Source of the DNA: Ectothiorhodospiraceae bacterium
GTDB lineage: Bacteria > Pseudomonadota > Gammaproteobacteria > HK1
Length of the DNA stretch: 64,000 bases
Assembly: GCA_024234875.1 (NCBI GenBank)
Contig: JACKNM010000003.1
Span: 736,001-800,000 of the forward strand
Direction of reading: 5' to 3'
The first letter of the stretch is position 1; each line of letters opens with the position of its first letter. The notes beneath the pieces were generated by a model. The model ran no database searches, had not been told where the DNA came from, and saw nothing but the letters and a program-made list of their open reading frames with translations. Positions 1-7,125 of the stretch are shown here, piece after piece. The position numbers and the translations under genes are program-made.

Positions 1-582
1 GCCGAGCTCGGCGGGCTGTGGGAGTTCCCCGGGGGCAAGGCCGAGTCGGGTGAGCGTCCGCGCGACGCGCTCGCGCGCGAGCTCGAGGAGGAGCTCGGTG
101 TGGGGGTCGAGCTCGCGCGCCCGCTGGTTCGCGTCGGCCACGACACGTCGGCGCGCCGGGTCCTGCTCGACGTGTGGGAGATTCTGGCCTACCGGGGCTC
201 GCCGGTCGGACGCGAGGGGCAGCCGCTGCGCTGGGTCCCGGCCCAGGAGCTCACGCGCTGGCCGATGCCGCCGGCGGACGGGCCGGTGATCACGGCGCTC
301 CGGCTGCCGCCGGTGCTGTGCGACGCGGACGGGGAGGCCGCGCCGGACCTCGTGTCACGCACCGTTGATCCGACGGGGCCCTCGGTCGCGCGCAGCGCGA
401 CGGGCGGCTTCGCGGTGGTCGGCCCGATTCGTGGTGAGCGAGGGATTGGCTGGGCCCGGTTCGCGGCGATGGTCGCGCACCTGCACGGCCCGGTATACGC
501 GCAAGGCGGAGTCTGCGCGGCGGACGCGGCGGTCGCCCGCGCGCTGGGTGGACACGGCGTCATCGTGCGCGGCCGAGGCTGA
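1..582 (+). CDS. mutT: MutT-type Nudix hydrolase with remnant ThiE-like tail (5' partial)
   Basis: The start lies before the window; 193 residues are visible. The Nudix signature G-x5-E-x7-RELEEELGV is complete at about visible residues 12-34, followed by the MutT-like segment LRWVPAQELTRWPMPPADGP. Family members hydrolyse oxidised nucleotides such as 8-oxo-dGTP using Mg2+ held by the Nudix glutamates. Many gammaproteobacterial MutT proteins carry a C-terminal thiamine-phosphate-synthase-like domain of about 170 residues. Here only its last part seems to remain (FAVVGPIRGERGIGWARFAA, then PVYAQGGV), so the domain looks internally deleted. The Nudix part should still be functional. The protein ends about 60 bp before the convergent fdxA. 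Confidence 0.85.
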   Translation, partial: AELGGLWEFPGGKAESGERPRDALARELEEELGVGVELARPLVRVGHDTSARRVLLDVWEILAYRGSPVGREGQPLRWVPAQELTRWPMPPADGPVITALRLPPVLCDADGEAAPDLVSRTVDPTGPSVARSATGGFAVVGPIRGERGIGWARFAAMVAHLHGPVYAQGGVCAADAAVARALGGHGVIVRGRG

Positions 583-641
583 TTCGCCACGGGCGGAGCC
601 CCACCGGCGCCCGCCAGTGGCTCGCCGGTCGCGGGGCGGTG

Positions 642-965
642 CTACCGCTCCAGCAGTCCGAGCTTGTCCTTGACCTCGGCCCACTCGTCGGCGTCCGCCG
701 GCGCGTCCTTCTTCTCGGTGATCACCGGCCAGGACCGGGAGAGCTCGGCGTTGAGCTCCAGATAGTGCCGCTGGTCGTCCGGGAGATCGTCCTCGGAGAG
801 GATGGCCTCCACCGGACACTCGGGCTCGCACAGGGTGCAGTCGATGCACTCGTCGGGATCGATGACGAGGAAGTTCGGGCCCTCGTGGAAGCAGTCCACG
901 GGGCACACCTCGACGCAGTCGGTGTACTTGCACTTGATGCAGCTCTCGGTCACGACGAAGGTCAT
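642..965 (-). CDS. fdxA: 7Fe ferredoxin FdxA
   Basis: A 107-residue protein, the usual length for the FdxA/Azotobacter FdI-type seven-iron ferredoxin. Cysteines C9-x2-C12-x4-C17-x3-C21-P and C40-x2-C43-x2-C46-x3-C50-P fit one [3Fe-4S] and one [4Fe-4S] cluster. The C-terminal extension (HYLELNAELSRSWPVITEKK) is typical of the family. It is a small cytosolic electron carrier; its partner is not identifiable here. The start MTFVVTESC is chosen because it begins exactly at the conserved N-terminus, although the frame stays open 29 codons upstream. fdxA lies near mutS in many gammaproteobacteria; here two regulatory genes and an acyl-CoA ligase intervene. Confidence 0.95.
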   Translation of the reverse strand: MTFVVTESCIKCKYTDCVEVCPVDCFHEGPNFLVIDPDECIDCTLCEPECPVEAILSEDDLPDDQRHYLELNAELSRSWPVITEKKDAPADADEWAEVKDKLGLLER

Positions 966-1126
966 CGGTCGAGCATCCCTCGGTGCTTGGCAATCGGTTT
1001 CGGGGTCGTGCGGAGCGTGGTCGTCGCGCGAGCGCAGCCGCCACCGCAGCAAAGAGCGCTATGGTAACCCGGCCGTGGCGTTATCGATACCGCCGGCGGC
1101 GCGACGGCGCGCACGATTCGAGGGGC

Positions 1127-1786
1127 TCAGGGCGCGACGATCTCGCGAATGCGCGCCGGAAGGACGGCATCGGGAAAGCGATCGCGATGCGCGCGGTAGA
1201 GCTGCCGCGCAGCCTCCAGGTCTCCTGCCGCCACCAGCGCCTCGAGCGCGGCGACCCACGCCTCGGCCGAGGTGATCGGCGGCGCGGCGAGCGCCTCGGC
1301 TGCCGGCTCGGCCCGGTCCTGGCGGAGCGCCCCGGCGGGCGGTTGCTCCCGCCGCGGCGCGGGCAGCGCGGCGGCCGGTGCGCTCGACGGAGCACCGACG
1401 GCCTCGGTCGGCCGTGCCTTGCTCGCCTCGGCGGCGCCGGGCGCCGAGCGCGCATCGCGTGCGGGCGACGAGGCGGCTGCACCCGCGGACGGCGGTGGCG
1501 CCGGTGGCAGCTCGCGCCAGGCGGATTCGCGATCGAGCGGGGCCGGCTCGGGCCGCAGCGCGACCAGGGTGATCGCCACCACCACCACCGCGGCCAGCGA
1601 GAGCGACACGGTCCATCGACGACGAAACGGGCTCGGGACGGGGCGCGGTAGTACCTCGGCGCGTGCGAGCGAGAGGATCCCCCGGTCGGTGGCGGTGTCC
1701 GGCTCCTCACTCGCGCCCGCGCGGTACAGCCGTGCGATGTCCGGCGGCACGCGCGGCTCGGCGACGTCGTCACGGTGGCCGCTCAA
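1127..1786 (-). CDS. Putative single-pass membrane anti-sigma-like protein
   Basis: A 219-residue protein whose TTG start overlaps the stop of the ECF sigma gene (TTGA, 1783-1786), implying translational coupling. About 55 N-terminal residues are followed by one transmembrane segment near residues 57-77 (WTVSLSLAAVVVVAITLVAL). A long Ala/Pro-rich linker follows, then a helical tail containing AWVAALEALVAAGDLEAARQ that resembles a TPR helix pair. Its position directly behind a sigma factor and its one-TM topology suggest an anti-sigma or sigma-regulating protein with a periplasmic sensor part. I see no zinc-binding anti-sigma motif, so the function is inferred from context. An out-of-frame extension far upstream runs across the sigma gene and is not coding. 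Confidence 0.65.
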   Translation of the reverse strand: MSGHRDDVAEPRVPPDIARLYRAGASEEPDTATDRGILSLARAEVLPRPVPSPFRRRWTVSLSLAAVVVVAITLVALRPEPAPLDRESAWRELPPAPPPSAGAAASSPARDARSAPGAAEASKARPTEAVGAPSSAPAAALPAPRREQPPAGALRQDRAEPAAEALAAPPITSAEAWVAALEALVAAGDLEAARQLYRAHRDRFPDAVLPARIREIVAP

Positions 1787-2355
1787 CGCGCCTCCTCCTC
1801 TTCCGCCAGCCCCTGACGCAACTTGGCGATCGCGTAGCGCAGGCGACTCTTCGCGGTCTCGACCCCGACTCCGGTCACCTCGGCGATGGCCTCGACCCCG
1901 AGCCCGCCTTCCTGGCTGAGGAGGAACGCCTCCTTCTGCTCCGGAGGAAGGGCCTCGACGAGGGCGACGAGCCGCGCCACCTGGCGGTCGGCGTGCACGG
2001 CGCGCTCGATCGACGGCGCGCCGCTGTCGGGTGGTGGGTCGGCCTCGGGCGCCCCCGACTCGAACACCGCCGCGGCGCGACCGGCGACCCGCCAGTGATC
2101 GACCACCCGGTTGTGCGCGATGCGGTAGACGAAGGTGGTGAAGCGCGCCTTCACCGTGTAGCGGTCCCGGCTGCGCACGACGCTGGTCCACACGTCCTGG
2201 AACAGCTCCTCGGCCACCGCGCGATCGGGCACCTGGCGGGCGATGAAGCGCAGCACCGGTCCGCGGTGGCGCCGGTAGAGCATCTCGAACGCGGCCGCCT
2301 CGCCGCTCGCATAGCGCAGCATCAGCGCCTCGTCGCTCGGTCGGGACCCGTCCAT
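1783..2355 (-). CDS. ECF-family RNA polymerase sigma factor
   Basis: A 190-residue sigma-70-family factor. Region 2 spans about residues 22-92, including FEMLYRRHRGPVLRFIARQ, AEELFQDVW and FTTFVYRIAHNRVVDHWR. Region 4 spans about 130-180 with the helix-turn-helix EAIAEVTGVGVETAKSRLR. No region 1 or 3 is present, which defines the ECF type. It should direct RNA polymerase to a small stress or envelope regulon. Its stop overlaps the start of a membrane protein (1127-1786), the usual sigma/anti-sigma arrangement. The sequence gives no clue to the inducing signal. The ATG at 2355 is the first that preserves the whole region 2. Confidence 0.9.
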   Translation of the reverse strand: MDGSRPSDEALMLRYASGEAAAFEMLYRRHRGPVLRFIARQVPDRAVAEELFQDVWTSVVRSRDRYTVKARFTTFVYRIAHNRVVDHWRVAGRAAAVFESGAPEADPPPDSGAPSIERAVHADRQVARLVALVEALPPEQKEAFLLSQEGGLGVEAIAEVTGVGVETAKSRLRYAIAKLRQGLAEEEEAR

Positions 2356-2564
2356 TCGCGGTCAAGCGTAGCCGCAAGGGCGACCCGGTTGGAACCGTGT
2401 GTGGCGTGCCTGACTGGCAGCCATGTCCTCGATCCAACGACGCCGCAGACGGTCCGGGTCGCCGCGCGCGCCCGCGTCGTCCGGAGGTGGACTCACGGCG
2501 AGCGCGCACTTAGCCTCTGTGCGGTCGGGGGCAGGCGACCCCGCCACGGACCACGGGGACCAGG

Positions 2565-4133
2565 GTGAGCACCATCGTCGGTCGACGCACGATTCGCGAT
2601 CTCCTCGAGCACCGCGCCCGAAGCGACCCGAGCCGTGAGTTCCTGGTCTTCGACGATCTCGCCGGCGGCGTGCTGAGGATCGACTACGCCGGCCTCGACC
2701 GCCTCACCAACCGCGCGGCCGACCTGTTGACCCGACTCGGCGTCGAACCGGGCGAGGCGATCAACCTCCACCTGCCGAATTGCCCCGAGTTCCTGATCCT
2801 CTGGCTCGGCGCGGCCAAGCTCGGTGTGGTGACGATGCCCACCAACGTCGCCTCCCCGGCGGCCGAGCTCGAGTACCTGGTCCAGCACTCGGAGTCGCGG
2901 CTGATCTTCACCACCCCACCACTGGCGGAGGTGGCGGAGACCGTTCGCGCGCGCTGCCCGCTCGTCCGCCAGGTGGTGAAGGTCGACGCGGACGTCCGCG
3001 GGCTGGAGGCGCTGCTGGCCGACACCCGCGACGTCGCGCCCGTCGCGCGCCCCGCGTCGGAGGACGTGGCCGGCATCCTCTACACCTCGGGAACCACGTC
3101 GCGGCCGAAGGGGGTGCTCGTCACCCACGCCAACTATCTCTACGCCGGCGAGACGGTGGCGAAGGGGCTCGCGCTGCGGTCCGACGACCGATTCCTCACC
3201 GCGCTGCCCCTGTTCCACGGCAACGCTCAGTACTACTCGACGATGGGCGCGCTGGTCGCCGGCGCGACGGTGGTGCTGATGCCGCGCTTCAGTGCGAGCC
3301 GCTACCTCGACGTCGGCATCCGGCACCGCTGCACCGTCGCGAGCCTGTTCGCGGCACCCATGCGCATGCTCCTCGCACAGCCGGTCGACCCACGCCATCG
3401 CTCGAACCGGCTGCGGGTGGTGATGTTCGCGCAGTCGATCTCCGAGGCGCAGGTGGCGGAGTGGTCGTCTCGGTTCGGCGCCCCGCTGCTCCAGATTTGG
3501 GGCATGACCGAGACCATGGGGCCGCCCCTGATGAACCCGCTGGCCGGCCCGCGCGACCCGATGTCGATCGGCCTGCCGTCACTCGGCTATCGCGTCGCCT
3601 TGGTCGGCGACGATGGGCGCCCGACGCCGCCTGGCGACATCGGGCAGATCGTGGTCGAGGGAACGCCGGGACAGACCCTGATGCTCGGGTATTTCAAGAA
3701 CCCGGAGGCGACCGACGAGACCCTGCGTGACGGTTGGCTGTGGACCGGCGACAACGCCCGACAGGACGCCGACGGGCGCTTCCACTTCGTCGACCGGCTC
3801 AAGGACATGATCAAGCGCGCCGGCGAGAACGTGGCGGCCGGGGAGGTCGAGGCGGTCCTCGGCGCCCACCCCGACGTCTTCGACTGTGCGGTGGTGGGGG
3901 TCCCCGACGCGATGCGCGACGAGGCGATCGTCGCCTTCGTGGTGCCGCACGCCGGGGCGACACCGAGCGCGGCGACACTCATCGAGTGGTGCCGGGAGCG
4001 TCTCGCCACCTTCCGGGTGCCGAGCCGCATCGAGCTACGCGACACGCTGCCACGAACCTCCGTCGGCAAGATCCAGAAGCACATCCTGCGCGCCGAGGCC
4101 AGAGCCGGGACACCCGGGGTCGGACCAACCTAG
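2565..4133 (+). CDS. Acyl-CoA synthetase (AMP-forming; CaiC-like class I adenylate-forming ligase)
   Basis: A 522-residue ANL-superfamily enzyme that activates a carboxylic acid as acyl-AMP and transfers it to CoA. The P-loop-like motif ILYTSGTTSRPKGV (about residues 170-183), the motif QIWGMTETMGPP (about 310), WLWTGDNARQDADGRFHFVDRLKDMIKRAGEN as separate A7/A8 segments, and the C-terminal catalytic lysine in SVGKIQKHIL are all present. Overall it resembles crotonobetaine/carnitine-CoA ligases, but the substrate cannot be read from sequence. The start is GTG at 2565, behind GGGGACCAGG. The last few codons, including the stop, lie inside a small inverted-repeat element (4116-4282), so the C-terminus TPGVGPT is at least partly element-derived. 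Confidence 0.9.
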   Translation: MSTIVGRRTIRDLLEHRARSDPSREFLVFDDLAGGVLRIDYAGLDRLTNRAADLLTRLGVEPGEAINLHLPNCPEFLILWLGAAKLGVVTMPTNVASPAAELEYLVQHSESRLIFTTPPLAEVAETVRARCPLVRQVVKVDADVRGLEALLADTRDVAPVARPASEDVAGILYTSGTTSRPKGVLVTHANYLYAGETVAKGLALRSDDRFLTALPLFHGNAQYYSTMGALVAGATVVLMPRFSASRYLDVGIRHRCTVASLFAAPMRMLLAQPVDPRHRSNRLRVVMFAQSISEAQVAEWSSRFGAPLLQIWGMTETMGPPLMNPLAGPRDPMSIGLPSLGYRVALVGDDGRPTPPGDIGQIVVEGTPGQTLMLGYFKNPEATDETLRDGWLWTGDNARQDADGRFHFVDRLKDMIKRAGENVAAGEVEAVLGAHPDVFDCAVVGVPDAMRDEAIVAFVVPHAGATPSAATLIEWCRERLATFRVPSRIELRDTLPRTSVGKIQKHILRAEARAGTPGVGPT

Positions 4134-4282
4134 GTTGCTGGTTTCACTGGGGTTTCTCCGCGCCCCCGGTTCGCTCGGTCGGTCGCGCCCCAAGGCTCGG
4201 CCGGCAGCGTCACGGCCGAAGGGGTACCCTCCCTCGAGGCAAAAATCTCAGTCTGGACAATCACCTGAGTTGGTCCGACCCC
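4116..4282. repeat. MITE-like element A with GGGGTCGGACCAAC terminal inverted repeats
   Basis: A 167-bp element bounded by a perfect 14-bp inverted repeat: GGGGTCGGACCAAC at 4116-4129 and GTTGGTCCGACCCC at 4269-4282. The same terminus bounds a second element at 15649-15895. The similarity continues a few bases inwards (AGGT). It has no coding capacity of its own. It carries the stop codon of the acyl-CoA ligase (4131-4133) and that of mutS (4248-4250), which enter from opposite ends. The family resembles short repeats mobilised in trans, but no transposase is present in the window. Confidence 0.8.
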
Positions 4283-6923
4283 GATCGACGAGTGCCTTGA
4301 GGCGGTAGACGAGGTCGAGGGCGTCGCGTGGGCTGAGCGTGTCCGGGTCCACCTCGTCGAGGGCATCGAGCGCCGGGTGCACGGGTGTGGGCGCCGGGAG
4401 CGGCGAGTGGGCGGGCGCCGGGTCGAACAGACCGAGCTGGGGGCTGCGCCCGCCGGGCGCGGTCGGGCCGGCCCCACTCTCGAGCTCCTCGAGCACCGCC
4501 CGTGCCTGGCTCAGCACCGCCGGTGGGACTCCCGCGAGCGCCGCCACTTGCAGACCGTAGCTGCGGCTCGCCGGGCCCGGGCGGACCCGGTGCATGAACA
4601 CGATGCGGTGGCCGTGCTCGACCGCATCGAGGTGGACGTTGCGAATTCCCTCGAAGCGCGAGTCGAGCGCGGTGAGCTCGAAATAGTGCGTCGCGAACAA
4701 GGTGAACGCCCGCACCCTGCGCGCGAGGTGCGCGGCGCACGCCCAGGCGAGCGCGAGCCCGTCGTAGGTGCTGGTGCCGCGGCCGATCTCGTCGAGCAGC
4801 ACGAGGCTCTGGTCGGTCGCGTTGTGGAGGATGTTCGCGGCCTCGGTCATCTCGACCATGAACGTCGAGCGACCGCCGGCGAGGTCGTCCGAGGCGCCGA
4901 TGCGGGTGAAGATGCGATCGATCGGGCCGACCACCGCGCGCTCGGCGGGGACGAAGCTGCCGACATGAGCCATCAGCACGATGAGTGCGACCTGGCGCAT
5001 GTAGGTCGACTTGCCGCCCATGTTCGGCCCGGTGATGACGAGCATCCGCTGGCGCGGGTCGAGCTCGAGGTCGTTGGCGGTGAACGGGTCGTCGATGACC
5101 CGCTCGACGACCGGGTGGCGCCCGCCCTCGATCACGATCCCGGGTCGATCGGTGAGCTCCGGCCGGGCGTAGCCGAGCGCGAGGGCACGCTCGGCGAACG
5201 CGGCCAGCACGTCGATCTCGGCGAGTGCGGTGGCCGCCGCCTGAAGCGGCGCGAGCACCTCGTTGAGCTGCTCGAGCAGTGCCTCGTAGAGCCGCCGCTC
5301 GCGGGCCAGCGCCCGCTCGCGCGAGCCGAGGATCTTGTCCTCGAACGACTTGAGCTCCGGTGTGATGTAGCGCTCAGCGCCCTTCAAGGTCTGACGCCGC
5401 ACGTACTCCGTGGGCGCCCGCTCGGCCTGCGCGCGACCGAGCTCGATGTAGTAGCCGTGCACGCGGTTGTAGCCGACGCGCAGCCCGCTGATTCCGGTGC
5501 GCGCGCGCTCGCGCGCCTCATACTCGCGCAGGAACCCGTCAGCGTCGTCGGCAATCGCGCGCAGCTCGTCGAGCTCCGCGTCGTGGCCGGTCGCGATCAC
5601 CCCACCGTCGCGGATCGTGATCGGTGGTGCCTCGACGATGGCGCGGGCGAGCAACCCCTCGGTCTCGGTGAACGGGCCGAGCGCCGGGCGGATGGCGTCG
5701 ACCAGGGGCGAGTCGACGCGCTCGGTCTCCTCGATGATCCCCGGCAGCGCCGCGAGCGCGCGCCCGAGCTGAGACAGGTCGCGTGGGCGCGCCGAGCGCA
5801 GCGCGATGCGCGACAGAATCCGCTCGACGTCGCCGACCGCGCGTAGCCGCTCGCGCAGCGGCTCGTGCTGCCCGCCGCTCACCAGCGCGTCGACGGCGTG
5901 GTGCCGGCGAGCGATCGCCTCGCGATCGCGCAGCGGGCGTCCGAGCCAGCGCCGCAGCATGCGCCCGCCCATCGCGGTGACGGTGCGGTCCATCACCCCG
6001 AGCAGGGTGTGTCGGTCCTGCCCGACCAGGCTCTCGGTGACCTCCAGGTTCCGCCGGCTCGCGGCATCGAGGATCAGGCTCTCCTCGCGGCGCTCGCGGG
6101 CCAGCGACCGGATGTGCGGCAGGGCCGCGCGCTGGGTGTCGCGGGCGTAGAACAGGAGGCAGCCCGCCGCCGCCACCGCGAGCGGGGCGTCGTCGCAGCC
6201 GAATCCGGCCAGGTCCCGGGTGCCGAGCTGCTCGGTGAGCGCGCGCTCCGCGGCCTCGGGGTCGAAGTGCCAGGGCGCCATCCGGCGCACCCCCGGGTGG
6301 TCCGCGAGGATGCCCGGCAGCGCCGCCCCCTCGGCGACCAGCACCTCGGCCGGCGCCAGCCGCTCGAGCTCACCGGCGAGCGGCTCGGCGCCCGCGATCT
6401 CCATGCAGGCGAGCCGTCCGCCGGCGAGATCGAGCCAGGCGAGTCCGTGCCGGGGCCCTTCGGAGGTCAGCGCGAGCAACAGGCTCTCGCGGCGGTCCTC
6501 GAGCAGTACCTCGTCGGTGACCGTGCCGGGGGTGACGATGCGAGCCACTTCCCGCTCGACCGGCCCACGCGAGGTCGCGGGGTCGCCGATCTGCTCGCAC
6601 ACCGCGACCGCCTCGCCGAGCCGTAGCAGCCGCGCCAGGTAGCCCTCGGCCGCGTGCACCGGAACCCCGGCCATCGGGATCGGCTCACCATTCGACTGCC
6701 CGCGCTGGGTGAGCGCGATGTCGAGCAATCGCGCCGCCTTGCGCGCGTCGTCGAAGAACAGCTCGTAGAAGTCCCCCATGCGGTAGAAGAGCAGGGTGTC
6801 CGGGTGCTGCGCCTTGATGCGCAGGTACTGCTGCATCACCGGCGTGTGCCCCTCGCCCGGATCGACGCCGGGGCGACCGCCGGTGGCGGCGTCGGTTGGC
6901 TTGGCGGCTGGGCGCGATGGCAT
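4248..6923 (-). CDS. mutS: DNA mismatch repair protein MutS
   Basis: An 891-residue MutS that recognises mismatches and small loops and recruits MutL by an ATP-dependent sliding clamp. The mismatch-reading Phe-x-Glu motif lies in RMGDFYELFFDDA near residue 50. The ATPase has Walker A TGPNMGGKSTYMRQ near residue 630, Walker B LLDEIGRGTSTYDGLALAWA, and FATHYFELT. The start at 6923 (MPSRPAAKP) is preferred: it lies about 30 residues before the conserved HTPVMQQYLRIKAQHPD block, while upstream in-frame Met codons add low-complexity sequence. The extreme C-terminus (RTNSGDCPD) is encoded by the right end of repeat element A. This should not affect the ATPase but may replace the natural end of the clamp/tetramer-interaction tail. 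Confidence 0.97.
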   Translation of the reverse strand: MPSRPAAKPTDAATGGRPGVDPGEGHTPVMQQYLRIKAQHPDTLLFYRMGDFYELFFDDARKAARLLDIALTQRGQSNGEPIPMAGVPVHAAEGYLARLLRLGEAVAVCEQIGDPATSRGPVEREVARIVTPGTVTDEVLLEDRRESLLLALTSEGPRHGLAWLDLAGGRLACMEIAGAEPLAGELERLAPAEVLVAEGAALPGILADHPGVRRMAPWHFDPEAAERALTEQLGTRDLAGFGCDDAPLAVAAAGCLLFYARDTQRAALPHIRSLARERREESLILDAASRRNLEVTESLVGQDRHTLLGVMDRTVTAMGGRMLRRWLGRPLRDREAIARRHHAVDALVSGGQHEPLRERLRAVGDVERILSRIALRSARPRDLSQLGRALAALPGIIEETERVDSPLVDAIRPALGPFTETEGLLARAIVEAPPITIRDGGVIATGHDAELDELRAIADDADGFLREYEARERARTGISGLRVGYNRVHGYYIELGRAQAERAPTEYVRRQTLKGAERYITPELKSFEDKILGSRERALARERRLYEALLEQLNEVLAPLQAAATALAEIDVLAAFAERALALGYARPELTDRPGIVIEGGRHPVVERVIDDPFTANDLELDPRQRMLVITGPNMGGKSTYMRQVALIVLMAHVGSFVPAERAVVGPIDRIFTRIGASDDLAGGRSTFMVEMTEAANILHNATDQSLVLLDEIGRGTSTYDGLALAWACAAHLARRVRAFTLFATHYFELTALDSRFEGIRNVHLDAVEHGHRIVFMHRVRPGPASRSYGLQVAALAGVPPAVLSQARAVLEELESGAGPTAPGGRSPQLGLFDPAPAHSPLPAPTPVHPALDALDEVDPDTLSPRDALDLVYRLKALVDRGRTNSGDCPD

Positions 6924-6992
6924 CGGGTGAGTGTATCGGGCCGTCGGGGGGCCGGTCATGTCCCGGCGGCCGGCCGGCGCCGGGGATGGGCT

Positions 6993-7023
6993 CCCTTGAA
7001 TCCGCCTCGGCCGGTCCCCATAT
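6993..7023 (+). promoter_or_regulatory. Sigma-32 (heat shock) promoter for htpG
   Basis: CCCTTGAA at 6993-7000, a 15-bp spacer, then CCCCATAT at 7016-7023. This closely matches the RpoH consensus CTTGAA, 13-17 bp, CCCCATnT. It lies about 100 bp upstream of the htpG ATG, on the same strand, in the gap divergent from mutS. Heat-shock control of htpG by sigma-32 is established in E. coli. Confidence 0.8.
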
Positions 7024-7125
7024 CGGGTCACTGCCGACAGGCGCGTGGGGCGCTGCGCCGGGTGCGCGAGCCACGGCACGCGCCGGGCGGCGCTGCGAAC
7101 GACCAGGCAACGGGGGTGACACGCG

